From assembly GCF_021602025.1 (NCBI RefSeq), contig NZ_BQHW01000031.1, positions 1 through 60,949 of the forward strand: a stretch of DNA of 60,949 nt, read 5' to 3'. This stretch comes from Pseudomonas ceruminis (lineage in GTDB: Bacteria > Pseudomonadota > Gammaproteobacteria > Pseudomonadales > Pseudomonadaceae). Both the position numbers and the translations under genes were made by a program. Below the pieces are notes generated by a model. It was not told the DNA's origin, searched no databases, and worked only from the letters and a program-made list of their open reading frames with translations. Every line of letters starts with the position of its first letter. Positions within the stretch are counted from its first letter, which is position 1. Positions 8,491-16,982 of the stretch are shown here, piece after piece.

Positions 8491-8526
8491 ACGCCTTGGG
8501 CAACTTCCGTTATCCCAAGGCCCATC

Positions 8527-9279
8527 ATGCGCTTGCTCTGCTTCCTCACCTGGCTGATTTCGCCCGTGGTCCTGCTCGCCGTCTGGGCGCTGGTGGCCAG
8601 CGCCGGCCTGTTCCCGAGCAATGTGCTGGTGCCCCCGCAAGAAGTCTGGCTCAGCTTCACCGAACTGCTGGCCAGCGGCGAGTTACAGGAACACTTGGCC
8701 GGTAGCCTGTCGCGGCTGGCCTTGGGCTTTAGCCTTGGAGCGCTGGGCGGCCTGGCCTTCGGCGCCGCGCTGGCCTTGTCGAAAACCGTGGAGGCTTACT
8801 GCGCACCGCTGTTCCACACCCTGCGGCAGATCCCCAGCATTGCGCTGATCCCTATGTTCGTCCTGCTGTTCGGTGTGGATGAGGCGTTCAAGGTCGTGAT
8901 CGTCGCCAAGACAGCGTTCTTCCCGGTGGCACTGGCCACCTGCGAGGGGGTGCGCGCCATACCGCGCAGCCATTTCGAGGTAGCCGCCGTGTACCGCCTG
9001 CGCTGGCCCACGCTGGTGAGCCGCATTGCCCTGCCCGCAGCGTTGCCCGCCATCGTCACCGGGGTACGAATCGCCCTGACCCGCGCCTGGGTGGTGCTGG
9101 TGGCCTGTGAGCTGCTCGCCGCCGACAGCGGCCTGGGGCAGATGATCGAAATGGGCCGGCAGATGCTGCGTATCGACGTGGTGATGGTCGGCGTGGTGGT
9201 CACCGGCGTGATCGGGTTCACCCTGGATTACGGCCTGCGTCGTGTCGAGCGACGTTTTACCGCCTGGCAAAGCCGCTGA
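8527..9279 (+). CDS. ABC transporter permease, SsuC/TauC type (first)
   Basis: A 250-residue inner-membrane permease of the sulfonate/nitrate/taurine ABC family. It has about six hydrophobic segments and the EAA-type cytoplasmic loop seen as AAVYRLRWPTLVSRIALPAALPAIVTGVRIALTRAW (around 155-190). I take the ATG at 8527, after a sigma54 promoter, rather than longer readings that would swallow the promoter. It is 10 bases from a second, different permease, so the transporter is probably a heterodimer. No signal-bearing binding protein lies in this operon. Confidence 0.87.
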   Translation: MRLLCFLTWLISPVVLLAVWALVASAGLFPSNVLVPPQEVWLSFTELLASGELQEHLAGSLSRLALGFSLGALGGLAFGAALALSKTVEAYCAPLFHTLRQIPSIALIPMFVLLFGVDEAFKVVIVAKTAFFPVALATCEGVRAIPRSHFEVAAVYRLRWPTLVSRIALPAALPAIVTGVRIALTRAWVVLVACELLAADSGLGQMIEMGRQMLRIDVVMVGVVVTGVIGFTLDYGLRRVERRFTAWQSR

Positions 9280-9289
9280 GGAGCTGCTG

Positions 9290-10045
9290 ATGAAACTCAA
9301 TCACCTGCGTGGACTGTTGCTGCCCCTGTTGCTGCTCGGCGCCTGGGAGTATGCCTCGCGCCAGGACGCCGCCGGCGCCTACGCGTTCGTACCCTTGACC
9401 CAGGTGGGTTCGGCGTTGGCTGAACTGTTGGCCAGCGGCGAACTGCTGGTCAACCTCTGGGCAAGCCTGGTACGCACCTGCACGGGCCTGGCCATTGGCA
9501 TGGTCGCAGGCATCGGCCTTGGCGCCTTCATGGCCCTGTCGCCGACTGCCAACCGCCTGATCGCTCCGTTGTTCCATGCCTTGCGGCAAGTGCCGATGCT
9601 GGGCTGGATACCCTTGATTGCGCTGTGGTTGGGCAACGGCGAAAGCGCCAAGTTGCTGATCGTCAGCCTGGCAGCGCTGTACCCGATGGTGCTCAACACC
9701 TTCGAAAGCCTGCGCCAGGTCGAGGGCCGCCACCGTGAAACTGCGCGGGTGCTGATGCTGGGCCGCTGGCAGCAGCTACGCCTGATCCTGTTGCCTGCCG
9801 CGTTGCCCGGCATCGCCGCGGGCGTACTGCAAGCCTTGGCCTTCGCCTGGGTGACCTCGGTGGGCAGCGAGCTGTTCCTGTCCTCCGGTGCCGGCCTGGG
9901 CAGCCTGATGATGAACGCCGAGGCCGCTGCACGCATGGAGGTGATCGTGGTCTGCGTGCTGTGCATCGGCCTGTGCGGTTACCTGATGTCCTGGCTCTGC
10001 ACCCGCCTCGCCCGGCGCTTGCTGCGCTGGCGCCCGACTCACTGA
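9290..10045 (+). CDS. ABC transporter permease, SsuC/TauC type (second)
   Basis: A 251-residue permease of the same family as the preceding gene but clearly diverged. It has an N-terminal hydrophobic segment (LRGLLLPLLLLGAWEYAS), conserved LFHALRQVPMLGWIPLIALWLG near residue 95-117, and an EAA-like loop around 160-185 (RVLMLGRWQQLRLILLPAALPG). The ribosome site GAGGAG at 9278-9283 sits just before the ATG at 9290. It probably pairs with the first permease to form the channel served by the ATPase downstream. Confidence 0.87.
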   Translation: MKLNHLRGLLLPLLLLGAWEYASRQDAAGAYAFVPLTQVGSALAELLASGELLVNLWASLVRTCTGLAIGMVAGIGLGAFMALSPTANRLIAPLFHALRQVPMLGWIPLIALWLGNGESAKLLIVSLAALYPMVLNTFESLRQVEGRHRETARVLMLGRWQQLRLILLPAALPGIAAGVLQALAFAWVTSVGSELFLSSGAGLGSLMMNAEAAARMEVIVVCVLCIGLCGYLMSWLCTRLARRLLRWRPTH

Positions 10046-10071
10046 TGTCCGAATTCTCAAGAGCCTCGACC

Positions 10072-10857
10072 ATGAACGCCCTCGCCCACTCGCTTCACAC
10101 CAGCGCCGAAACCGGCGCATTGACTGTCCGCAGACTGCGCAAGCAGTACCCGCTCAAGGGCAAGCCGGTGCCGGTACTGGAAAACATCGACCTGGACATA
10201 CGCCCAGGTGAATTTGTCAGCATTCTCGGCGCCAGCGGCTGCGGTAAGTCGACCCTGCTGCGGCTGATCGTCGGCCTCGATCAGGACTACCAAGGGCAGA
10301 TTCTGCTCGACCGCCAGCCGGTGCGCGGCCCCGGCCTGGAGCGCGGCATCGTGTTCCAGGACCACCGCCTGTTCCCGTGGATGACCCTGCAGCAGAACAT
10401 TGCCCTGGCGTTGAAGAACCACGACATGCCGGCCGCGCACAAGGCTCGCCTGGTGGCAGACCATATCGCGTTGGTGGGCCTGGGCGGGTTCGAAACCGCC
10501 TACCCGCACCAGCTCTCCGGCGGCATGGCCCAGCGCGCGGCCATCGCCCGGGCGTTGGTCAACAAACCCAAGGTGCTGCTGCTCGATGAGCCGCTTGGCG
10601 CGCTCGACGCACTCACGCGGGTGCGGCTACAGCAGGAGTTGCAGCGTATCTGGCTGCAGGAGCGCTGCACCGTGATCATGGTCACCCACGACATCGAGGA
10701 AGCGCTGTACCTGGGCGACCGGGTGATTGTGATGGATGCCCACCCAGGGCGGATTCGCGAAGACCTGCGCATCGAGCTGCCGCACCCGCGCGAGCGTGAC
10801 AGCACCTTGCTGCATGATTACAAGCAGCGCCTGTTGAACGAACTGGTCGGGCATTGA
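10072..10857 (+). CDS. ABC transporter ATP-binding protein, SsuB/TauB type
   Basis: A 261-residue ATPase that would power the two preceding permeases. Walker A is GASGCGKST (about 53-61), the signature LSGGMAQRAAIARAL, Walker B VLLLDEPLGALDAL, and the switch His in VTHDIEEAL. The family imports sulfonates, nitrate or taurine. The ATG at 10072 is preceded by AAGAG; an upstream ATG at 10045 overlapping the permease stop would add nine residues. It ends the block 1 operon. Confidence 0.9.
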   Translation: MNALAHSLHTSAETGALTVRRLRKQYPLKGKPVPVLENIDLDIRPGEFVSILGASGCGKSTLLRLIVGLDQDYQGQILLDRQPVRGPGLERGIVFQDHRLFPWMTLQQNIALALKNHDMPAAHKARLVADHIALVGLGGFETAYPHQLSGGMAQRAAIARALVNKPKVLLLDEPLGALDALTRVRLQQELQRIWLQERCTVIMVTHDIEEALYLGDRVIVMDAHPGRIREDLRIELPHPRERDSTLLHDYKQRLLNELVGH

Positions 10858-11027
10858 AGCGGGCGGGCGCCCGGCGACGGACGGCGATTTGAAAGCGCAT
10901 GAACAAATCTTCATCTTGGCTGTGAGCGCCCTGATCGCGGGGGCAAGCGCCGAGCACCCACCCTCGCGCAGTGCTGCATGCCTTGAGGGCAGGCGCCCGC
11001 ACGCGTAGCATCGCCGCCCCGCATACT

Positions 11028-11122
11028 TGTGGGAGCTGGCTTGCCAGCGATTCGAGTGCGTAGCACTCGTCTGCATCCATGTTGGCTGGCCTGGCGCAAT
11101 CGCTGGCAAGCCAGCTCCCACA
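11028..11122. repeat. BIME: paired inverted REP elements with nested hairpin
   Basis: A perfect 25-base inverted repeat: the arm beginning TGTGGGAGCTGGCTTGCC at 11028-11052 returns in reverse complement at 11098-11122. Between them CGAGTGC-GTA-GCACTCG (11053-11069) forms its own hairpin. This is the paired-REP arrangement common in P. putida. With flanking DNA it fills the 296-base gap between the ATPase and the PBP2 gene, where I see no coding sequence. Confidence 0.8.
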
Positions 11123-11153
11123 GGTTTCGCGTTCAGCCGATACACCACTGCCC

Positions 11154-13046
11154 ATGCCCCAACCGATCCCTCTGAAGGACCACGAAAAGGAAAAGCACCT
11201 GGTCAACCGCCGGCTCCTGGCCTGCGCAGCCCTGGTCTTCTGCCTGGTGACAGTCCTGGTCGGCCGGCTGTATGTGTTGCAGGTCCTGCAGCACGACCAG
11301 CAGAGTGCAGTATCGGAAAACAACCGCGTACACGTGCTGCCCATCGCCCCCGAGCGCGGGCTGATCTACGACCGCAATGGCGTGGTGCTGGCCGACAACA
11401 AGCCCAGCTTCGACCTGACCATGACCCGCGAACGCGCCGGCGACTCGGCCAAGGTACTCGATACCCTGGCGCAGATCCTGAGCCTGGGCGAAGACGACCG
11501 TAGGCAGTTCGACAAGGACCTGCGCCGGGGCCGCAAACCGTTCGAGCCCGTGACCCTGATGGTGGGCCTGACCGAAGAGCAGATCGCGCTGGTCGCGGTC
11601 AACCAGTTCCGCCTGCCCGGGCTGGACGTCGAGCCGCAGTTCATCCGCGAATACCCCCTGGCCGAGCACTTCGCCCATTCGGTCGGTTATGTCGGGCGCA
11701 TCAACGAAAAAGAAGCCAAGGCCCTCGACAGTACCGAGTACCGCGGCACCCAATCGATCGGCAAGACCGGTATCGAACACTTCTACGAAAGCCAACTGCA
11801 CGGCCATGTGGGCTACGAGGAGGTCGAGACCAACGCCCAGGGCCGAGTGATGCGCGTGCTCAACCACCAGGCCCCGGTCCCCGGCAAGGACATCGTTCTA
11901 AGCCTTGACGCGCACCTGCAACTGGCCGCCGAGAAGGCGCTGGGTGACCGCCGGGGTGCGGTGGTGGTACTGGACCCGGCCAACGGCGATGTACTGGCGA
12001 TGGTCAGCAACCCCAGCTTCGACCCCAACCTGTTCGTCAAGGGCATCAGCTTCAAGCAGTACGCTGCCCTGCGCGACTCGATCGACCGGCCACTGTTCAA
12101 CCGCGTATTGCGCGGGCTGTATGCGCCAGGCTCGACGGTGAAGCCGGAAGTGGCCATCGCCGGCCTGGACAGTGGCGTCATCACCCCGGGCAGCAGGGTC
12201 TTCGACCCCGGTTACTACGAGCTGCCCAACTACGACCACAAATACCGCAACTGGAACCGCAGTGGCGATGGCTGGGTGGACATGTACACCGCCATCATGC
12301 GTTCCAACGACACCTACTTCTACGACCTGGCGCACAAGCTGGGCATCGATCGCCTGCACGACTACATGGCCGAGTTCGGCCTGGGCCAGAAGGTATCGCT
12401 GGACATGAACGAAGAGGCTGCCGGGCTGATGCCGTCAGCCCAGTGGAAACGCGCCACCCGCCGCCAAGCCTGGTTCCCCGGCGAAACGCTGATCCTCGGC
12501 ATCGGCCAGGGCTACATGCAGGTCACGCCGCTGCAACTGGCCCAGGCCACCAGCCTGCTGGCCAGCAAGGGCGCCTGGCACCGCCCGCACCTGGCCATGA
12601 CCGTGGGCGACGAAACGCCGGTGGACCCGAACCCGATGCCAGACATCGTGCTGCATGACAAGCACGCCTGGGACCAGGTCAGCCAGGGCATGCAGATGGT
12701 CATGCACGACCCGCGCGGCATTGCCCGCGCCGCCGCCGCGGGTGCCCAGTACCGCATCGCCGGCAAGAGCGGCACGGCGCAGGTGGTGGCGATCAAGCAG
12801 GGCGAGCGCTACAACCGCAACAAAACCCTCGAACGCCATCGGGACAATGCCCTGTTCGTCGGCTTCGCCCCGGCTGACCACCCCAGCGTGGTGGTGGCGG
12901 TGATGATCGAGAACGGCGAAGCCGGTGGCCGGGTGGCCGGGCCAGTGGTGCGCGAAGTGATGGATGCCTACCTGCTGGACGAGCAAGGGCATCTGAAGCC
13001 ACAGTATGCCGGGGGCGCCGTACCCAGGCAGGTTCCGCGCACCTGA
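11154..13046 (+). CDS. mrdA: penicillin-binding protein 2 paralogue (peptidoglycan transpeptidase)
   Basis: A 630-residue class B PBP of the PBP2/MrdA family, anchored in the inner membrane by one segment (about 20-40) with the catalytic part in the periplasm. Motifs: ERGLIYDRNGVVLADN in the dimerisation domain, nucleophile S-T-V-K in APGSTVKPEVA, S-N-D in MRSNDTYFY, and KSGTAQVV in place of KTG. PBP2 cross-links elongating side-wall peptidoglycan with RodA. Here there is no rodA, rlmH or lytic transglycosylase beside it, so this is probably a second, condition-specific copy. The ATG at 11154 just follows the BIME; earlier in-frame codons fall inside the repeat and are unlikely. Confidence 0.88.
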   Translation: MPQPIPLKDHEKEKHLVNRRLLACAALVFCLVTVLVGRLYVLQVLQHDQQSAVSENNRVHVLPIAPERGLIYDRNGVVLADNKPSFDLTMTRERAGDSAKVLDTLAQILSLGEDDRRQFDKDLRRGRKPFEPVTLMVGLTEEQIALVAVNQFRLPGLDVEPQFIREYPLAEHFAHSVGYVGRINEKEAKALDSTEYRGTQSIGKTGIEHFYESQLHGHVGYEEVETNAQGRVMRVLNHQAPVPGKDIVLSLDAHLQLAAEKALGDRRGAVVVLDPANGDVLAMVSNPSFDPNLFVKGISFKQYAALRDSIDRPLFNRVLRGLYAPGSTVKPEVAIAGLDSGVITPGSRVFDPGYYELPNYDHKYRNWNRSGDGWVDMYTAIMRSNDTYFYDLAHKLGIDRLHDYMAEFGLGQKVSLDMNEEAAGLMPSAQWKRATRRQAWFPGETLILGIGQGYMQVTPLQLAQATSLLASKGAWHRPHLAMTVGDETPVDPNPMPDIVLHDKHAWDQVSQGMQMVMHDPRGIARAAAAGAQYRIAGKSGTAQVVAIKQGERYNRNKTLERHRDNALFVGFAPADHPSVVVAVMIENGEAGGRVAGPVVREVMDAYLLDEQGHLKPQYAGGAVPRQVPRT

Positions 13047-13235
13047 GCCCCCTGGCAGCCTGCCCCGACCGGGAACACTTGCGTTGCAAAACGCTACATT
13101 TCGAAGCAGCGCTGCCTGACCCTCGGTGTGCCCTCGCCCACGCAGCCTGGCCCATGCCATCTGTTTAAACCCATGAATATCAAGGTATTACCCCACACGC
13201 ACGGGTACCACGGCGATCTCCAGGCCCACTTTTTG

Positions 13236-13264
13236 CTTGAATATTCAAGTGAATAGTAATGCAT
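13236..13264. promoter_or_regulatory. palindrome and motif shared with the amidase promoter
   Basis: CTTGAATATTCAAG at 13236-13249 is a perfect 14-base palindrome, followed at 13252-13264 by AATAGTAATGCAT. Almost the same two elements recur at 16892-16929, one helical turn further apart. The remaining 13047-13324 gap shows no gene. Confidence 0.4.
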
Positions 13265-13324
13265 AGCCTGTAGACCGAGAGTTCGCCCAAGCGATCCAAT
13301 CAACGCCCACCGTGCGAGGCACCC

Positions 13325-14239
13325 ATGACCCCTGCAAGCCGTATTTGCGACGACCACTTCCAGGCTTGGCTCAGCCAGGTCAACGAAGCCTGCGGCCAGT
13401 TCAACGGCCGCAAACTCGACCCAGGCTTCGTCGGCCAACTGGAAAAGTGCCAGGCGGGCCAGATCTCCATGAGCATCGTCGACATGACCCAGGTCAACCT
13501 GTTTCGGGGCCCGCGGGAAATCCGCGCCAGCGGAGCCGACAACTACTATGCCGTGCTGCAGCTGGCGGGCACTTCGCGCATCGAGCACCAGGAGGCGCGC
13601 ATCGAGTTGCAGGCCGGCGATCTGACCTTGATCGATGCCAGCGCCCCGCTGGACATGCACTTTCACCAGCGCTCTCGCCAGTTGTCGCTGATCCTGCCGC
13701 GCGCCCAGGTGCAAAGTGGCACCCGCGGGGTAGGCGTGGCCTGCGCCAGGCGCATCGAGGCGGGTACGCCATTGGCCAGCATGGCCCGCCAGTTGATGCT
13801 CGAAGCCGGTCGCAACCAGCGCATGGCCAACAGTGAGAGCCAGGCGGTGCTCGATGCGCTGATCGCCCTGCTGCGCCCGGCCATCAGCCAGGACGCAGTG
13901 CCCGGCAGCCACGAACGCATGTTCCGCAAGGCCCTGGCGCTGATCGACCGGAACATTGCCTGTGAGGGCCTGAGCCCCGAACTCATCGCCCGTGAAGTCG
14001 GTATCTCGATGCGCAGCCTGTACCGCATCTTCGCCAAGCACGACCTGGTCATCGCCCAGTACATTCGCAACCGCCGCCTCGACTTCTGCGCCGAAAGCCT
14101 GCGCAATCCCGCCATGGACCAGAAGGTGTCGTCGCTCGGTTATGCCTGGGGCTTTTCCGATTCGAGCTACTTCAGCACCGCCTTCAAGGCCCGCTTTGGC
14201 ATGACCCCGGGCGAGTATCGCAAGCGCCACGCCAACTGA
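13325..14239 (+). CDS. AraC-family regulator, FeaR-like
   Basis: A 304-residue transcription regulator. The N-terminal two-thirds resembles the AraC-binding-like domain of FeaR (MSIVDMTQVNLFRGPREI, DNYYAVLQLAGTSRIEH, LTLIDASAPLDMHF). The C-terminal 100 residues hold two HTH motifs (ELIAREVGISMRSLYRIFAKH; LGYAWGFSDSSYFSTAFKARFG). FeaR activates aromatic-amine oxidation in E. coli, but no amine oxidase or aldehyde dehydrogenase is nearby, so its targets are unknown. Candidates are the cytochrome and porin just downstream. A palindromic promoter motif shared with the amidase lies 60-90 bases upstream. Confidence 0.82.
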   Translation: MTPASRICDDHFQAWLSQVNEACGQFNGRKLDPGFVGQLEKCQAGQISMSIVDMTQVNLFRGPREIRASGADNYYAVLQLAGTSRIEHQEARIELQAGDLTLIDASAPLDMHFHQRSRQLSLILPRAQVQSGTRGVGVACARRIEAGTPLASMARQLMLEAGRNQRMANSESQAVLDALIALLRPAISQDAVPGSHERMFRKALALIDRNIACEGLSPELIAREVGISMRSLYRIFAKHDLVIAQYIRNRRLDFCAESLRNPAMDQKVSSLGYAWGFSDSSYFSTAFKARFGMTPGEYRKRHAN

Positions 14240-14387
14240 TCGGCAGGCTGCACGGGTCGGCGATGAAGCCCGTCCAGGCAGCCACTGACAAGCCCAGTAA
14301 ATAGCCTGTCAGGCACAACAAAACGTGCCGGCGCGGGTTGGCGCACAATCCGAGGAAACGCCCACAAGCCTTCAGGAACCGTGCGTG

Positions 14388-14786
14388 ATGCCAACCGTCG
14401 TCCCCAGCAAGTTCGCAATTCCCTTCCTGCTCGCCGCTCTGGCCAGCCCTCTGGCACTGGCCGAGGAATGCGCAGCCCCGCAAGCCCACCAAGGCGAACA
14501 GGTATTCGCCCGCGACTGCGCGGCGTGCCACTCGGCGCAAAAGAACGGCCCACAGATGATGGGCCCCAACCTTCATGACGTACTGGGCCGTACCCCCGGG
14601 ACGGTGCCGGGCGCCAACTACTCGCAAGCGATGAAAGCGCACCAGGCAGCCTGGACCGCGCAAAGCATCAACGCCTTCATCGCACAGCCGCAAGCCGCCG
14701 TGCCGGGCACCTACATGCCCTATGCCGGGCTGCCGGATGCCGCCGAGCGCCAGGCAGTGACCTGCTTCCTGGCCGGCCTGAAGTAA
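14388..14786 (+). CDS. periplasmic class I cytochrome c (monohaem)
   Basis: A 132-residue secreted cytochrome. A signal peptide ends near LALA (about 25). The haem site is Cys44-Ala-Ala-Cys47-His48 (DCAACHSA), and the distal ligand is probably Met110 in GTYMPYAG. Its arrangement, with MGPNLHDVLGRTPG and YSQAMK, matches mitochondrial-type cytochrome c. It would carry single electrons in the periplasm, possibly for a dehydrogenase elsewhere. The gene is monocistronic: a good terminator follows within 25 bases. Confidence 0.88.
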   Translation: MPTVVPSKFAIPFLLAALASPLALAEECAAPQAHQGEQVFARDCAACHSAQKNGPQMMGPNLHDVLGRTPGTVPGANYSQAMKAHQAAWTAQSINAFIAQPQAAVPGTYMPYAGLPDAAERQAVTCFLAGLK

Positions 14787-14805
14787 ACCCGCCCTCCTCT
14801 GCCCA

Positions 14806-14833
14806 GGCCCCGCAACGGGGCCATTTGTGTTTT
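14806..14833 (+). terminator. intrinsic terminator after the cytochrome gene
   Basis: GGCCCC at 14806-14811 pairs with GGGGCC at 14817-14822 around GCAAC, followed by ATTTGTGTTTT. Confidence 0.75.
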
Positions 14834-14949
14834 GGCACAACGCCAAAGGCAACTGGCAGCCAGGGCAAAAACTGGCGCTCGGGCTTGCTGCATGATCGTT
14901 GGCAGGTCTTCAGAACCTCTGCCAAACCCATAAAAAAGGAAGCCAGACC

Positions 14950-16269
14950 ATGCCGCACCGCCCGTTTCGCCTCAGCCTGGCCGCGATCCTCGCCGGGGTC
15001 TCGTTGCAGGCGCCCGCCCTGGAGCTGTACAGCGATACCGAACGCCATCTCAACGCCACTGTCGAGGCGGTGTTCGGGGCGTTCCACAGTGAAGAACGCT
15101 ACGCCGTGGCCCGCGACCGTCCAGGCGCTGCGTCATGGCGCGAGGGCTATGTGAAATACGGCCTGAGCGCCGACCAGCGCCTGGGGAACAACGGTACTGT
15201 GTATGGTGCTTTTGCCCTGCTCAGCTCGGCGACCTGGGGCGATGGCGACGCAGCAGGGTTCAGCGATGGCAGCGAACGCACCACCAAGATCGAAGATGCC
15301 TACCTGGGCTGGAAGTCCGGCAACCAGGTGCCGCTGCTGGGAGAGGACGGCATCGACCTGTCGTTCGGCAAACAGATGGTCGCGGTCGGTGACGGCTTCC
15401 TGATCCAGGGTGACTCGCTGAACGTCGGCCATGGCTTGGCCGATGGCCAGTTCAACCGCGGTGGCGCCTACTACCTGGCAGCGCGCAAAAGCTTCGACAA
15501 GACCGCCGTGCTGCGCCTGGGCGGCAAACAGGGTTGGCGCGGCGACCTGATGTGGCTGCAGTCGGGCAACCGCGCCCAGGCCAACACCGAAATGCACGTG
15601 GCGACCCTCGAGCACGTCGCCGATGCCGGCACGGTGGGCCTGACCTACATCGGCACGACCCACGTCGACGCGCAGTACGCCTCGCCCCAACAGTTGGAGC
15701 GCGACGGCATGAAGACCTACAGCGTGCGCGCCCAAGGCAATGCAGGAGTGGACAACCTGTTCCTGTCCGGTGAGTACGCCAAGCAGAACAAGCCCCACAG
15801 CGCCGACGAGAACGCCTGGTACCTGGAAGCCGGCTGGACCTTTGCCGACCTGCCCTGGCAGCCGAACGTCAGCTACCGCTACAGCCGCTTCTCCGAGCAG
15901 TACGACACCCTGTTCTACGGGCTGGGTCGAGGCCTGGGCACCTGGTTCCAGGGTGAGGTGGCGGGCAACTATGCCGGCCCGTTCAACAGCAATGCGCGGG
16001 TGCAGAAGGTCGGCCTGAGTGTCAGCCCGGCAGCGTCGCTCACCGTGGGGGCTCTGTTGTTCAAGTTCGACACCCTTGACCGTGGCCTGGGCAACGTGGA
16101 TGGGCGGGAACTGGACCTGTATGCCGAATGGACGATCAACGAACACCTGATGATCGTGCCCCTGGTGGGCCTGTACCAGCCGCACCGCAGTGCCGAGCAA
16201 GGCGGCACCCAACTGGGCAATGACAACAACAACCTGTACAGCCAAGTGGTGTTCGTCAGCACCTTCTGA
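14950..16269 (+). CDS. outer-membrane beta-barrel protein (porin-like, alginate-export type)
   Basis: A 439-residue exported protein with a signal peptide (cleavage near APALE, residue 25) and alternating hydrophobic/polar strands ending in the outer-membrane signature VVFVSTF. Segments such as EDAYLGWKSG, DLSFGKQMVAVGDGFLIQGD and YYLAARKSF resemble alginate-export/AlgE-like 18-strand porins; the exact family is not certain. AAAAAAGGAAG before 14950 fixes the start. It lies convergent to a MarR regulator with a strong shared hairpin between them. The transported solute is unknown. Confidence 0.7.
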   Translation: MPHRPFRLSLAAILAGVSLQAPALELYSDTERHLNATVEAVFGAFHSEERYAVARDRPGAASWREGYVKYGLSADQRLGNNGTVYGAFALLSSATWGDGDAAGFSDGSERTTKIEDAYLGWKSGNQVPLLGEDGIDLSFGKQMVAVGDGFLIQGDSLNVGHGLADGQFNRGGAYYLAARKSFDKTAVLRLGGKQGWRGDLMWLQSGNRAQANTEMHVATLEHVADAGTVGLTYIGTTHVDAQYASPQQLERDGMKTYSVRAQGNAGVDNLFLSGEYAKQNKPHSADENAWYLEAGWTFADLPWQPNVSYRYSRFSEQYDTLFYGLGRGLGTWFQGEVAGNYAGPFNSNARVQKVGLSVSPAASLTVGALLFKFDTLDRGLGNVDGRELDLYAEWTINEHLMIVPLVGLYQPHRSAEQGGTQLGNDNNNLYSQVVFVSTF

Positions 16270-16299
16270 GGCGCCGTGCGCAGGGGCGCACGGCGCCTC
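16268..16299. terminator. bidirectional hairpin between porin and marR genes
   Basis: A perfect 14-base stem (GAGGCGCCGTGCGC at 16268-16281 with its complement at 16286-16299) around AGGG separates two convergent genes and can serve both. Confidence 0.7.
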
Positions 16300-16306
16300 C
16301 TGGCCG

Positions 16307-16786
16307 TCAGGGTGTTTCCAGGTTGTGGAACACCACCTCCAGCATGCGGTTGAGCCGCTGCACCTGGGCCTCGGTCAAGCCCTTGAAGCTGCGCTGGAAC
16401 AGGTCACGGGTCACGTCCTGCATGCGCTCGATGTTCTGCAGGCCTACCTCGGTGATACGTACCTGGGTCACGCGTCCGTCTTCCGGGCTAGGCGACGTCT
16501 CGACCAGGCCGTCGTCCTTCATGCGGTAGACGATCTTGGTGATGGTCGACAGCTTGGCGATGGCGTGGGTGGAAATCTCGGAAATGCTCGATTCACCGTT
16601 CTCGTTGAGGATCCACAACACGCGCCAGCGCGGCACATCGAGGTCGACCTTCTTGAGCAAACGTTCCATGTTCTGGGTGTAGCGGCCATGCACACGGGCC
16701 AGCCAGTAGAAAGGGAAATCTTCCTTGCGAAATTCATCGCTGGCGGGGTCGTGGTGGCTGTGGCCTTTGTTCTTCGAGTTGCTCAT
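16307..16786 (-). CDS. MarR-family transcription regulator
   Basis: A 159-residue winged-helix regulator with a polar, His-rich tail (residues 1-20), the DNA-recognition helix around AIAKLSTITKIVYRMKDDGLV and the wing SPSPEDGRVTQVRIT. MarR proteins usually repress a divergent catabolic or efflux gene and release DNA when bound to an aromatic ligand. It is divergent from the amidase and SnoaL-like genes across a 196-base promoter region containing a consensus -35 and palindromic elements, so these are its likely targets. Confidence 0.87.
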   Translation of the reverse strand: MSNSKNKGHSHHDPASDEFRKEDFPFYWLARVHGRYTQNMERLLKKVDLDVPRWRVLWILNENGESSISEISTHAIAKLSTITKIVYRMKDDGLVETSPSPEDGRVTQVRITEVGLQNIERMQDVTRDLFQRSFKGLTEAQVQRLNRMLEVVFHNLETP

Positions 16787-16890
16787 CGATTCACTACTTG
16801 TGCGGAAATAGTCGCGCCATCATAGACGTTTGCACGAATTTGGCTACCAGGGCGATAGGTTGACGGGGGGCAAAAGCAGCGCATAACTGC

Positions 16891-16932
16891 TGGAATATTC
16901 AGTTGACATTTCACGTAATAGTTACGCATGTT
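16891..16932 (+). promoter_or_regulatory. amidase promoter with palindromic elements
   Basis: TTGACA (16903-16908) and CATGTT (16927-16932), 18 bases apart, form a good sigma70 promoter. TGGAATATTCA (16891-16901) abuts the -35 and AATAGTTACGCAT (16917-16929) overlaps the -10; both also occur upstream of the FeaR-like gene. This is where a MarR repressor would be expected to bind. Confidence 0.55.
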
Positions 16933-16982
16933 AACGCCTGGGCCACGGCCTGGCATCCCTCCCTGAAAAAGGCTGCATAACA

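Noticed and set aside
10858-11153. small gene between the ATPase and PBP2
   Set aside because: Open frames here are produced by the REP inverted repeats and lack start signals.
14873-14888. sigma54-like TGGCGC...TTGC before the porin gene
   Set aside because: The GG-to-GC spacing is one base too long and the -24 element deviates from consensus.
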